From Bactrocera neohumeralis (Eukaryota; Arthropoda; Insecta; Diptera; Tephritidae): DNA of 64,000 nt. The notes beneath the pieces are model-generated. The model saw only the letters and a list, made by a program, of their open reading frames with translations, was not told the DNA's origin and did no database searches. The stretch spans positions 18,438,144-18,502,143 of the forward strand of contig NC_065920.1 of NCBI RefSeq assembly GCF_024586455.1, written 5' to 3'. Positions 1-11,898 of this stretch are shown piece after piece (within the stretch, counting starts at the first letter, position 1; every line of letters begins with the position of its first letter). The translations under genes and the position numbers were made by a program.

Positions 1-59
1 TGATGAGAAAAGGGCGGAAGAAAATTTTCAGATGGATATTACAAAACTAAAACAAAAGG

Positions 60-738
60 CTAAAGCTCATAACGCTGATTATGTATATATATTATTTATA
101 GGGTCTCCAACGTTTCCTTCTGGGTATTGTTTTTTATTGTCTTATTAAATTCTACAACACCTCTAGAGTATTTTCCTAAATTTTTAAGTTGATCCGAGTA
201 ATAGTTTCGAAGATACAGCCTTGAAAACTTGTGCGCTCCAGATTAGCTAGGCTAAATGCGCAGTCTTTAAACCAGTTTACATATATTGAAAATGTGTTTT
301 TGAAGTCGGTTGCAAGATTTCTCAAGAACTACTCAACCAATCTACATGAAATATTACACAGGTCTTTCAGATAATTTTTAAAGGCTTGGACGAAGGATTT
401 TTTTACAACTATTTGGAAAAAAATATCGTGAAATTTTCATATTTTTGTAAAAATGTTTGACAATAATCCAACTTCCAGTTTTTTCCTTCGTTCAAGTTCT
501 AAGTTAAGGTTTTAACTAATACACGTATTTTTTCACTTTAGATGATCCTGTAAGGAGTTATACTGCCATTGGCCGAGTTTAAAATATTTTTTTCCAAAAA
601 TTTCACAAATTCTTTGTTAATAGTTTATGGTTGTAAAAAATTCTAATAAATTATTTCATTTTTTATATGAGAAAAAAAGTTGTTTTTACCCGAGGAAACC
701 CATGTAACCCCTTAATATACCCGGTTCAGGATATAATT
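60..738 (+). repeat. Dispersed repeat A, 3' tail, split by a TTAA element
   Basis: The stretch near 95-130 (TAGGGTCTCCAACGTTTCCT) and the stretch at 712-735 (TTAATATACCC then a CAGGATATAA end) are the two ends of the tail of a dispersed repeat seen again at 8.6-9.3, 22.7-23.1, 39.2-40.5 and 55.5 kb. Here the tail is interrupted by a TTAA-flanked element. No coding potential is visible in the repeat. I recognise the sequence type as a very common interspersed repeat of flies but cannot name it. Confidence 0.6.
131..715 (-). mobile_element. TTAA-flanked non-autonomous element, copy 1 (one end lost)
   Basis: This is the reverse-oriented, diverged partner of the element at 14,911-15,583: both share the blocks around TCGAAGATACAGCC / GGCTGTATCTCCGA, the 'cttcaaaaacac' block and the end CCCATGTAACCCCTTAA. 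Only the end at 700-715 is intact; the end near 131 is deleted. Because the TTAA at 712-715 is also part of the host repeat A, it fits a piggyBac-type TTAA target. No transposase frame is present, so it would depend on another element. Confidence 0.6.
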
Positions 739-739
739 A

Positions 740-3700
740 CCGTAAAATTAGTAAAGAAGTACGAGAATAAAGTATAAGTATAGTGAATAGTTCCCGATCT
801 CCGGTATAGAGCTACATAGAACTATTTCAGTATCCTAATAAGGGATGTGCATATTGCATGTTTTCAAGATTACACATGAATAATCGTAAACAAAAAAGAT
901 GGAATGAGTAGCTCCAATTTTAAAACCGAAATATTTAGGGTGAATATAATATTCTAACTGCCAAAACAACAGTATGAATTCTAAGACGATATTGATATTG
1001 CTGAAATATCAGTACTTGTTCTGGCCTTATTTCAAATGTGTATATACTTTAATTTATTTTTACTACTCGCAAATAATTGATTAAATCGCCTAGGAAAAGA
1101 ACCACGAAAAAATTTGTGCAGCATTATCTGACATACTCGAGTCTCGTGCATCGTGCTATTGTTAGATAGCTATGTACTATGTACCAGACACCATGGATGT
1201 GACGTCAAGAATTATATTTTTATTTCAAATGTGTGATAACCTGATGGGCCAACAAATTAGCAAGCATTCTTGTGTAATTAAGTTTCGATTATTGCGAAAT
1301 ATGCTTGTTGAAGTCACAGAACACATTAAATATATATTTAGAATTATGTAGGAAACGTAAAAAAAATCGAAAAATTTGTCGATTCAAATAATTTTATATT
1401 AGAATGATTGGAATTTACTCTTTCCGGAGTTCGGATTCTGCCATTATAATTGTCAATACTCTAAATATACAAATCCTTTGTGATTTCGGATTTTATGCCA
1501 GACACTTAAGCAAAACGGTTGGATATAAAATGGAATATACTTGAAAGGGGGAGTAAGCACTGTTACATATTCCAAAGGCTCAAAATTACACCAAAAATTT
1601 TTCAAAAACTTTTTGAACAACCCGCCAATGGAAATGATATTATTTGATTGCATACATACCATACATGAGAATGTATGTATGTTTAAATAAACAACCTCTC
1701 CACACGTTCATATTGTAAATATTATTTCACTAATTTATTGAAGCGCCGCATATACATACATACATACATATGCACATCCATAAAGCCATACATAAATTCG
1801 CATTGACTAGATTATTTTCTGCGTACTGAATGATTCGAACGATGCGGAAAACAGCAACAAATTAGAGGAAACGCACACGCGCGCATAGCATTCGAACAAC
1901 TAACATGAAATAAATAAAAATTTCATTATATTAAGTGGAAGATTTTTTTGATGAAAACCAGCAAATTAAATGGTAGACAGAAGCAAGCTAAATAAGTAAA
2001 AGTACCAAGTGAGCGCGGACCAAGGAATCAACGCCAAACGCTTAGCGAATTGTGAAGCAATTGTGAAAAGGTGTGTAACTGCACAAAGATAAACGAAAAT
2101 CAATAAATTGTGATCGAGATTAAAGCGAATTATTATGTATATTATATATAGTTAGTGTTTATATTTAAAATAAAGCAGTGTAAAAAAATGCGGAAATTCT
2201 TGCTTAGTGCGCTGTGAAGAATAAATTTGTAAATAAATACTAAAAGAAAAGCAAATTGACTTAATTAAATTTAGAAACAAAGGCCACAAAGGCCACAAAT
2301 TAAAGTGGCACAGTGATCAATAACATACACATATGTAAGTAAGTAAGTAAGCAAGTGAGTTTGAGTTGAGCATATACATACATATGTATGTACGTTTGTG
2401 CACAGTTGCCTTGGCTAACAATTGCACGCAGCAAATAAATGCTACGCTGCCACTCCATTTGCTCCAGCAAATCAACAGCTGACGATCATCATGAACACCA
2501 GCTGTTCGCTGCCTGTTTGTCTGCCTGTCTAGTCAACTGGCACTAGCCGCCAAAGTCAAACACCCACTCAACATCCATATCACTTAATGGACATACACTT
2601 CAATTTGATTAAAGCAAAAATAGTCAGCAACATTTAGCAGTGATAAATAAGCAATTGAAAGACAAGTGATTAAAACCTGCCTTTGCAATTACATTACATT
2701 ATTATTAATATAACACACACACTCATATACATACACACATTTGGAGTTTACATATTTTACTTCAATCACAAAAAATCTAAAATTAGGCATACATAATAAT
2801 AATTGCGGTAAAGATTCAAGATTTCACTTACTGATTACGCTGTTTGATTTTCCACTTGTCACCACTGTTGTTGTTTTTATTTTATTATAAAATTTACTTA
2901 GCTGTAAATTTAGCTACTAGTACGAGTATTTGCCGATTAGGTGGCCTAACACTGCTGATGACGATTTATTATTGCCTTAACGCAACTTCTAATAATAATA
3001 ATATTAACTAAAACAACAACAAGTAACGTATGACGATGATTACATATGTATATTCGTTTGTGACTTTGTAAGCACAAGTGCAATTTAAACAAACTTTTTC
3101 TCCTTGCAGCAAAACAAAAGATTCCACAAGTTCTTGATTTTCCTTTCAAACAAAAACAAGGTCAAATAGTATCTTGTAAACAAGTACACTTAGAATTACA
3201 AATAATATTCCATATATTATTAATAATTTTCGTTTAAATGTAGATTGCGTAAAATTTGCTAAGAACACAACACACTCGCCCACTTGAGCGCTCACTTGAT
3301 GAGAATTTTTCTGCGAATCAGCTGTCTGAGAGCTTTTATTTCCCTACGTATACAAATACATATATTATTATTGTTATTGTGCATATAGTAGTAAATAATT
3401 AAAAGACTTTACAAAAGTTTATTAAAGCTTGCGGTGAAAATATTTCTTACTTGCTAGCTATGAACAACAAAATAATGAGTATAGTTTGGAAAGCACTATT
3501 AGAGAAGTGAAAAGTTTGATTGCAACTAAAAATTTGTGTAGAAAAGCAAAAGGAACAGTTTTAGAGCCATAATACTCGTTCGGTCGATTTAATGAAATAG
3601 GTAAAACGGATGAAAAAATGATGAACCAATAACAACGACATTTTGTTACAAATTGTATACATATCTATTACATATTTAGTAGCCCTATTTTTGTGGGAAA

Positions 3701-4080
3701 AAAGATATATAGGCTTCATAACAAACTATGCATTTAGGAATGGCTTAGTGTATTCATACAAAGAAATATCCAGGCATGATATTATATAATGATATTATTT
3801 ATAAAGATTATTGATACACATTATTTTAATTCATGTTTCATTTGATATATATGTACTCATAAATATATCTATTTGTATATGCTAAAACAGAAATACAAGT
3901 ATGTTAAAAAGTTTCAAAACAAACTCACCCGCTTGATTAAGTAATTTATTTACATACATAGTTGTATTCAATATATTGGCAGCATATTATTTTATTGTTT
4001 AGTAATAACTAAACGCTTAACTTTTACACATTTTAGGACACTATTCTATTTTCTTACAATGTTACTCGTTTCTTTCATTT
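740..4080. other. AT-rich gene-free stretch
   Basis: No reading frame with a recognisable protein. It contains CATA microsatellites (about 1,751-1,770 and 2,370-2,395), a GTAA/GCAAGT run at 2,335-2,357, and a stretch at 1,980-2,330 whose composition (AAAGTG, CAATTGTGAAAAGGTGTGTAA) resembles an insect 5' leader ending at a donor-like GTGTGT. That last point is only an impression; no coding exon follows it inside the window. Confidence 0.4.
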
Positions 4081-4089
4081 TCTTTTCAA

Positions 4090-4960
4090 TTTCGGCACTA
4101 TTTTTTTTTTTGCTTTTGATTTTACTTTTCATCTCGACTTTTTACATTTTTATTTCTTTTGATTTTGCTTTTTTTTTTCTATTTATTACTCTCTTTTTCA
4201 TATAAACTACGACACTTCACTATTTTTATTTATTACTCTCATTTTTTTTTTTTACGAAGAAACTGCACTATTTTTCATTTTTGATTTTACTTTTCATCTC
4301 GACTTTTTACATTTTTATTTCTGTTGATTTTGCTTTTTAATTTCGACTTCTATTTTGCACTATTTTATTTCTTTATTACTCTCTTTTTCATATAAACTAC
4401 GACACTTCACTATTTTATATTTATTACTCTCAATTTTTGACGATTTATACGAAGAAACTGCACTATTTTTCATTACTTTTGATTTTACTTTTTAATTGCG
4501 ACTTTAACTTTTCACTTTTTTATTTCTTTTGATTTTGCTTTTTAATTTCGACTTCTATTTTGCAGTATTTTATTTCTTTATTACTCTCCTTTTCATATAA
4601 ACTACGACACTTCACCATTTTATATTTATTACTCTCAATTTTTGACGAATTATACGAAGAAACTGCACTATTTTTTATTACTTTTGATTTTACTTTTTAA
4701 TTTCGACTTCAACATTATTTTTTTTATTTCTCTCTTTTTTCCATTTAAACTGTGACACTAGTTTTTACTATATTACTTACATTTTTTTATGATTTTTACT
4801 ATTTTTTATTACTTTTGATTTTGACTTTAACTTTACACTTTTTTATTTCTTAATTACTCTCTTTTTCCATATAAACACGACACTGCACTATTTTATGCTA
4901 CATGCATACATATATTACTAACAATTTTTTCACATATCACTATTTTTTCATAACATTAAG
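4090..4960. repeat. Degenerate AT-rich tandem array, about 190-bp unit
   Basis: The block CATATAAACTACGACACTTC recurs near 4,199, 4,390 and 4,595, with decayed versions near 4,740 and 4,868. Between them the same ordered sub-blocks recur: TATTTATTACTCTC, ACGAAGAAACTGCACTATTT, and TTTTGATTTTACTTTT. The unit is about 190-205 bp and copies become shorter and more diverged toward the right end. There is no coding potential. Confidence 0.75.
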
Positions 4961-6380
4961 CAAATCACCTTTAATTTTGAATTTTAAATGCTGCATGCTG
5001 CAAATTTGAATTCTCATTTAGTTTTTTACTCAAAGCACAAATATTAACTTTAATATTCATCCAACATTAGAAGAGCCCATGCACAACATTGCCACTTTGC
5101 CTTTTTCTCCAATTTGCATGTTTGTGCATGTTGTAAATAACTGGTTACGTTTAAAAAGCCCGTAAACAACATTATCACTTTTCCATTTTGCATGTTTCTG
5201 CATGCTGAAATAACTGCATGTTTGTCGTGAAATGACATCGTGCTTTGCTTTTTCACTTTGTCGGTAAATTTTGTTCGTGTTTATTGTAGCGTTATTTTAC
5301 CGAATGCATGCACAAATGCATAATATTTTTAATCGCATTTTTTTCACATAAAAACAAATATGCAAACATTGAATTGTACTTTCAACCACAGATTAATAAC
5401 TATTAAGTAGTTTAATTAACAAAACCTTGCATTTGATGCTGAATTTAACACGAATTTTAATATTTATACAGCGCGCACATTTGGCAGTCGGCTAAATTAA
5501 TTGATGCGAAGAACGGAAACTGTCAAAAGATGGTGGGAAATGATAGAGTTGCTGCATGCTGTGTAGAAAAGGGGATTAAAACGCAGTCGTTAATGCAGTG
5601 CTGATAAAAGCTAAGCAGTTATAAGTACATATATTAGTATATTTGGGTTTATATTGAAAATTAAAATTAAATGGAATGTAAAAAAGAATAAAACAAACCA
5701 TAATTTATTTAAAGTAAATAATTGTGATTAAAAAATCAAGTACATATATGTTTCGGAATATGTGTATGTGAGTTAATAAGTATTTTGATTGCTTCAACTG
5801 CCTTATCAACAGCTACAATCCTAAATATTTTCTTCAGCGTGTGCAGCCCTGCTTCCTTTTCTAATTCCTTTTGACAGTTCCGTTATGCGACAAAATAAAC
5901 ATACTTATGTACATAAGTAGTACCCAGGAAATTTGTAGAAAGTGAAAACACGCGTTAAATATGAGCTCTCTTTAAGTTTATTCGTTTAAAATTAAGTGAA
6001 ACAATTTCTTTATTAAAAAAATTAAAACAATGGTGGCTTAAAGTACGCGGCTTTATTTTGAATATCTTAAATGTTCATTCAAAAATATGTATCAAAAAAT
6101 ATATACATATATATATGAATATTTCTTTAATATTTCCCAAACTGCTTCGATTAACAAAAGTTCATTCAAATATGTATGCTTAGATATATGAATGTGTGAA
6201 GCACCGTTCAAAAGCCAACGAGATGAGTTGCGCATGTATGTATGCAGACGGAATATAGCAAATTTGTCTTTGTGAGTCAAAAATTTAATTGTAATCAAAA
6301 AAATATATATATATCTAGTAAAATTGTGATCTACCATCCAAGTTTTCATTAAAATATTTCTTTAATATTTCCCAAACTGA
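4961..6380. other. Gene-free stretch with a small direct repeat
   Basis: No supported gene. Near 5,050-5,240 two imperfect copies of a block around TTGCATGTTT and GCATGTTG lie about 100 bp apart. At 6,118-6,144 and 6,353-6,379 there is an exact 27-bp direct repeat (core TTTCTTTAATATTTCCCAAA), the right copy lying just before the transposase fragment at 6.4 kb. Short frames here lack any recognisable domain. Confidence 0.45.
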
Positions 6381-6439
6381 TTTTAACAGAAGAAGCAATT
6401 TTCACAGCAATGAAAGGAATGGTAAATAATCAACATTCT

Positions 6440-6900
6440 TTTATTTTTATTAAAACGAGTAACTGAAAGTTTTGTAGATTCTTTTAAATGTTGGCCGCGG
6501 CTACGTCTCAGATGGTCCATCCGTTGAGTCCAATTTTCGATGAGTCGTTCGAACGTTTCGACTGGCAACTGACGAATGACATGCGTGATGTTTTGCTTCA
6601 AGTCATTAATCGTAGCGGGATTGCCAGCATAGACTTTAGACTTTACAAAAACAAAAAAAAAAGCAAAAAGTCTGACGGTGTGATATCACACGATATTGGT
6701 GGTCAATCGACCGGCCCAAAACGTGAAATTATCTACTCAGCGAAGTCTTCTCTCAATAAATCCATTGATTGATGTGATGTGTGGGAAGTGGCGACGTCTT
6801 GTTGAAACCAAATGGCGCCCATATCACGAGCTCGTGTACGTGTTCATCTCTTTCTTACGCCAAGACCTTATGCGGTGCACAGTGCGTATGTGTTAGTTTC
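6440..6900 (-). mobile_element. C-terminal fragment of a Tc1/mariner-superfamily transposase
   Basis: The minus strand encodes the end of a DDE transposase: NITHVIRQLPVETFERLIEN followed by WTQRMDHLRRSRGQHLKE, a pattern I know as the C-terminus of an insect Tc1/mariner-like (IS630-type) transposase. Upstream on the minus strand the DNA matches the copy at 36.9-37.2 kb across the region of the catalytic glutamine-glutamine-aspartate (QQDGAT) block, but with frameshifts and stops. The N-terminal helix-turn-helix and first aspartate are missing. It is a dead fragment. Confidence 0.75.
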
Positions 6901-7039
6901 CGCAACAAATCCTTCAACTTATTGGAGTTTCGGTTGCCGTGACTTGCTCGGGACACTTAGTCCCGCCACATAGAGCAATGTCACTGCGACAAAACTATGA
7001 CTATGAAAGCCTAATAACCATACAAGTGTTTTAATCGAA

Positions 7040-8436
7040 TCATTTTCTACTCTTGCCACCAGTTGCTACAGAGTATTATAGTTTTGTTCACCTAACGGTT
7101 GTACGTATCACCTAACTAAAACTAATCGAGATAGATATAGGGTTATATATACATAACTAAATGATTAGGGATGACGAGACAAGTTGAAATCCGGTTGACT
7201 GTCTGTCTGTCCGTCCGTCCGTCCGCTCGTGCAAGCTGTAACTTGAGTAAAAATTGAGATATCTCGATAAAACTAGGTATACAAAAAATAATCAAGTTCG
7301 TAGATGTGCGTAAGTGAACCACTGCCACGCCCACAAATCGCCATTAACCGAAAACAAATAAAGTGCCATAATAAAGCACTAAATTAAGATATAAAGCTGA
7401 ATTTTGGTAGAGAGGATTGCAGTAGCAAGGGGCACATATGAGAAAATTTTTTTTTAAGTGGACGTGGCTCCGCCCTCTAACAAGTTTAATGTACATATCT
7501 CCTAAACCACCTATGCTACAATAAACAAATTTGGTGAGTACAAATGTTGTAAGAACCTCTAGTAAGAACCTATAGTGTGAAAATGGATGAAATCGGAGTA
7601 TAACCCCGCTCACTCCTCATATAACGCTACTGTTAAAAAGTGCTAAAAGCGCGATAAAACAATAACTAAATGCGCCAGAGGCATTAAATTTTACCACTAA
7701 GATAAAATGGGAAAGCTTTATGGGCGACGGTGTAAAAATTGGACGTTGGGCGTGGCACCGTTCACTTTTTGGTGACATCCCATTCCTCGGGACCCGACTA
7801 ACCGATTTCGACAAAATTTGGTATGTGGCATTCTTCTTATATTCTTAAGTTACATTGTGAAAATGGACAACAACGACACCTACTTCCCATATAACACAAT
7901 TTTAAATTCCACTTGATTTTTTCAGTTTACAGTACACAAATCCAGAAGAAATTAATATAATGGGATAAAACTTTGCACGAATAATTTCTTTAGTGTGGGC
8001 CATTTTAAGGGCAAAACTTGTTTAAATCCAATAAAAACCACTCAAGCCCCTAGGCACTGAATATGTGGACCCAATGCTTGTAGTTGACTTTTGATTGAAA
8101 ATGTCGGTCAATGTGTGATATATATAATTGAAATTAAAAGATAATCTTTCTCTTATAATGGTATGTCTATATGTCAAAAATGGGTTGAATAGGACCAATA
8201 CTTCCCGTTGCTCCCATATACTTTATATACAAATTTTCGAACTTCGGGGTGACTTTGTACCACATATATGGCCAATATGTGAGTATCTTTGTACTTAAAA
8301 CAAATTTATCTGTTATATATGATATATTTTATATATTGGTTTTACACCTTAAGGTATTTCCCTTGGTTTGATTCTTGCATGTTGCTTGAGTATAAAATCT
8401 TCGGTTGCATCTGAACTTAGCCCTCCTTACTTGTTT
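7040..8436. repeat. Dispersed repeat B, near full-length copy
   Basis: Starts near TTGCTACAGAGTATTATAGT and ends at GTTGCATCTGAACTTAGCCC CTCCTTACTTG. It contains the landmarks of a repeat widespread in fly genomes: the GTCTGTCTGTCCGTCCGTCC run at 7,199-7,222, GCAAGCTGTAACTTGAGTAA, and several 'cacgccc' and 'gtggc' blocks. A second, rearranged copy lies at 20.9-22.05 kb. Short frames in it are not conserved between copies. About 1.4 kb, no transposase seen. Confidence 0.65.
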
Positions 8437-8639
8437 TTGGAATATATTTTTTAAACATGTGCCAATCCTTTTCCAAATAATATTTCAGTTTATTTTTCTT
8501 AAATGACACCATGTTCATAAGCAATTTACAATATTTGGTTGCTATATCTACAAATTGTCAAAAAAGGCAATCTTCTCACTTTCTTATGATAATCTAACCT
8601 GTAATTTATCATATTTTCAAATATAATTTGGACTCTGAA

Positions 8640-9335
8640 AGCAAAATGTCCTCAACTCTAATATACCGAAGTTATAATACGCTTCACAGGAGCATTTCTT
8701 ATAGCATGAAAGTTTACAAAAATATCTCTATCTTGATTTTTATCGATCGGTTTGAATGGAAACTACGTGCTATAGTGCTTCAATCTAAACAATGTTTTCG
8801 GAGATTATAGCGCTGCCTTGGTTAACAACTCATGTAAAATTTCTTGAAGATAAGTTGTCAAATAAAAAGTTTCTCATACAAGGTCTTGATTTCGATCGGG
8901 CTTTTTGTTTAGCTGCTATATTTTACAGTGGTCCGATATCGGCGATACCGACAAATAAGCAACTCCCTGTATAGAAAAAGGTCTGTAAAAAATGTCAGTT
9001 CGATATTTTCAAAACTGCAAGACTAGTTCCCGGGCAGACAAACAGACAGGCATGTCTGGATCAACTCAGCTCGTCACGCTTACAATTTATATATGTGACC
9101 TGGTCTACGAAAAGGGAGCTAACGTGCGAAAACTAGTTTTCTGGGAAACAGTGAAAAAGCATCTCATCTTCCATCCGAATCAACTAAAAAGTGAAAATTG
9201 ATTTTTTGACACCTAAGCCCCCTTTCCGTAGACCAGGTCACATATATATATGTATATGCCTCAAAGGATCTCCGACATTTCCTTCTAAGTGTTACAAACT
9301 TCGTAGCAAACTTAATATACTTTCCTTTCAAGGAA
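8640..9335 (+). repeat. Dispersed repeat A, longest simple copy
   Basis: The copy runs through the blocks CGGAGATTATAGCGCTGCCT, TTGAAGATAAGTTGTCAAAT, TGGTCCGATATCGGCGATAC, the 'cagacaaacagacagg' run, CAACTCAGCTCGTCACGCT and the tail CTCCGACATTTCCTTCTAAG ending TTAATATACTTTC. It is split at 9,094-9,242 by a small inverted-repeat element. It gives the order of the modules used to recognise shorter copies elsewhere in the window. Confidence 0.7.
9094..9242. mobile_element. 149-bp MITE with 23-bp terminal inverted repeats
   Basis: The left end is TGTGACCTGGTCTACGAAAA and the right end, read on the other strand, is TGTGACCTGGTCTACGGAAA; 22 of the outer 23 bases pair. The flanks are TATA-type sequence on both sides, compatible with a TA target-site duplication. 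It sits in repeat A between the CGTCACGCT block and the tail, where other copies continue without it, so it is a clean insertion. No coding capacity. Confidence 0.85.
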
Positions 9336-10610
9336 TACTACCAGTCTTATTTAATTTCGCTTCGGCATTTGCATTAAAGTTACGTATACGCCAAGGCACT
9401 TATAAGAACTGACAGAAATTAATACGAATTAAATGCAGAAATTAATACACATTTAAATACAGAATTATTTAATGACATTAGAAAGAAATCATTTAATATA
9501 ATAAGACGATTTTATGACGCTTTGCTCTCTTCATGTAAAATTACCTTTGAACTACTTATAAAAGCGAGCAAATGACGCAAAATACGAGCACATGCAAATA
9601 CACATACATATGTCAGCACATACATATAGTATATATATAAATATGCCCGCCAAATAATGTCATATGCATAAATAGAGCTAGAAAAACAAAAAGAAAAAAA
9701 TTAAAAAAGAAAATAAATAAATAAAGCTTTGTGCACCGCCACTAATTTGAATAGAAACCCATCGAGGTGTAACTGGCGCCAATACGAAGGTGAAGATGCT
9801 TGGCAATGAAAGTGTAACGCCAAGCTTAAGGTTATGCAGCTACATACCTATGTACATACATATACGTGAGGGGTATATCAAAGCATTGTATTGTAGCGCC
9901 TTTTGTTGCCATGACAGGTAAACAAGTGATTAGAGTAGAAAAGGCATTAATTTACGCAGTAAACGCGTTCAAGTGTAATGATTTTAAACGGCAATGTACC
10001 TGGAATAGTACGCCAGCACGCCGCCAACACCACCCAAACCCCCCGATACAATCACAAAAGCTTATTTTCGCTACATATATACATAAATATACATAATCGC
10101 ACTCACCTTAGCAGACGTCAATTTGCATATACATACAAACGCAGCTTTGGTATGCGAGGGTGGTATTGATAGATGAGGGTACAAATCATTTAAAAATATC
10201 AAAAATCGAGAAAATCAAATGTTTACTAAGCATGGCAGGTTGGTTGTTTAGTTGACTACTACTACGACACTGACTGCTCGTGGATTGGTCTGTCTGACTG
10301 TCGGGTTAGTGGTCTGTAAATTTAGTTGATGGCATTTCCTGGTATTTACCTCCAGAAAATTTAGTTGACGGTATTTATCTCCAGAAAATTTTATTGAAAT
10401 AGGAAAGGCGATATGACGCTGTTATTTTGTACACTTCGTAAACAAATTTTCTAATTGGGTTAATTTGAATATTTTTGTTAACTTGTTGAGTAAAGCATAT
10501 TGTTGGAAAGACGGAACTAAATGCTGGTTAGAATTTCAATTCAGTGAACACAATTGTTTATATATTTAGTGAATATTTTTATGAGTGTTATGCAAATGAT
10601 AGCATCGTTA
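9336..10610. other. Gene-free stretch
   Basis: I see no supported gene. The short frames at 9,866-10,169 have no recognisable domain. At 10,318-10,395 a block (AAATTTAGTTGA, GGTATTTACCTCCAGAAAAT) is repeated once, an imperfect tandem duplication of about 45 bp. Confidence 0.35.
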
Positions 10611-10619
10611 GTTCCAAGT

Positions 10620-11790
10620 GGATGTTCTTCTCTAAAAACAGAAGAGCAGTCGTGCCTTTAATTTATGTCCTTTTTCACTCGGTCTTTCCCTTTGATAAGG
10701 CTTCCAGTAGGTGGATTTTCGTACGCCTGTCGACCATACTACTGCATCGTAGAGAAGAATTGGTCTTACAATAGATGTGTAGCACCAGTGCATATGAGAA
10801 AAAGAAAGCCTCCAGTTTGTGCCGAACATCTAAGGCATTGCTGGCCACTCTCACTCTTTCTTCCACACTGTCCTTCCACAACAGTTTGTTATCTAAGAAG
10901 GTACTAGGTACGGTACTTTAGAGAAAGTTGTATCCCATTTTTCGAAAAGAACCTCCTTGGACGGATTTTGTATTTTCTTGTGAACACAAGTAGACCCGTT
11001 TACTGAAGATTCAACCTCAGATCCGACTACGATGCTCAATTCTGGATTGTATTGAAAGTGGTGGTCGTAATACTACTAATGGTGTATAGACACCTACCAG
11101 TTATTAAGATGACAACGTTGTTGTTGTTGTTGTTGTAGCGGCAAAAATCTGCCGAGTTGACAGTCCTTGGCCGGATAAAAATCCGGGTCCATTCCGGTTA
11201 CGTAGACCCGACTGTCCTGGGTACGGATGATAACGTCATCCACATATGCCACTATCTTAGGGGCTTTGCCGTCTAAGTTCCTTAGCAGCTAATTCCCCAC
11301 TAATGTTCATAGTAGCGTGATAGCACTCCATCTTGCGGAATTCCTTTACACACTTCATTGGTCATTCTAGCGTCGTTCCATTCTGCTCTTATCCTTCTAG
11401 AGGTCAAGAGACTTCTAATCCAACGTTGTATAGCGGGATCAACACCTATTGACTGGATAAGATTCAGAATAGATTCCGTAGATTCTTTTTTGAATGCTCC
11501 ATAAATGTCCAGGAAGGCTTCAGTAACATATTCTTTATATTCCAAAGCCCTTTGGATATTAAATATCAGTGGAGTGGATATCAGGAGTGCAGTCTCTACC
11601 GTTTTGACTTTGTGTTTGCGCTTCCAGGAAACGCTGCATCACTGATGTGCACGTCCAAGATTTTCGCTAACGTTTTCAGCAGGGAGGAAGTAAAGCTTAT
11701 AGGCTTAAGCTCTTTCGAGTAGGCTGTGTTGTTTCTTTCGGCCTTCGGTATGACGAATTCCCTAGTTTCTCACCACACACATAGCTAGAA
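10620..11790 (-). mobile_element. Non-LTR retrotransposon reverse transcriptase fragment
   Basis: Read on the minus strand from 11,790, a decayed reverse transcriptase shows the palm motif AFLDIYGAF (about 11,500), the GIPQDGVLS block (about 11,325) and the catalytic YVDD at 11,235-11,246. Downstream come KLLWKDSVEERVRVASNAL-like and SIVRPILLYDAVVWSTG blocks, typical of the thumb/connection of I/LOA-type non-LTR elements. Several frameshifts and stops are present, and a (GTT)n-headed repeat is inserted directly after YVDD. It is inactive. Confidence 0.8.
11116..11224 (-). repeat. Short interspersed (CAA)n-tailed repeat inserted in the retrotransposon
   Basis: On the plus strand it reads (GTT)n, TGTAGCGGCA, CCGGATAAAAATCCGGGTCC, GGTTACGTAGACCCGACTGT. 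A second copy is at 52,754-52,890. On the minus strand it ends in a (CAA)n tail, as expected of a retroposed 3' end or SINE-like unit. It lies between YVDD and the following reverse transcriptase segment, so it came in after the host element. Confidence 0.7.
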
Positions 11791-11823
11791 ATCGCTTTTG
11801 GTCATTCTAGTTTATTCTCCGTA

Positions 11824-11898
11824 ATGACTAGCTGGCGTATATACAGACGAACAGAGAAATGGATATGGCCAAATCGACTCAGCTCGTCAAATTTTTTG
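11824..11898 (+). repeat. Dispersed repeat A, short fragment
   Basis: The blocks GACTAGCTGGCGTATATACA, 'gacgaacagagaaatgg' and AAATCGACTCAGCTCGTCA correspond to the central 'cagacaga...actcagctcgtca' module of repeat A. Both ends of the repeat are missing. Confidence 0.55.

Noticed and set aside
7199..7222. GTCTGTCTGTCCGTCC run as a microsatellite or regulatory element
   Set aside because: It is an internal module of dispersed repeat B, present also near 21,640.
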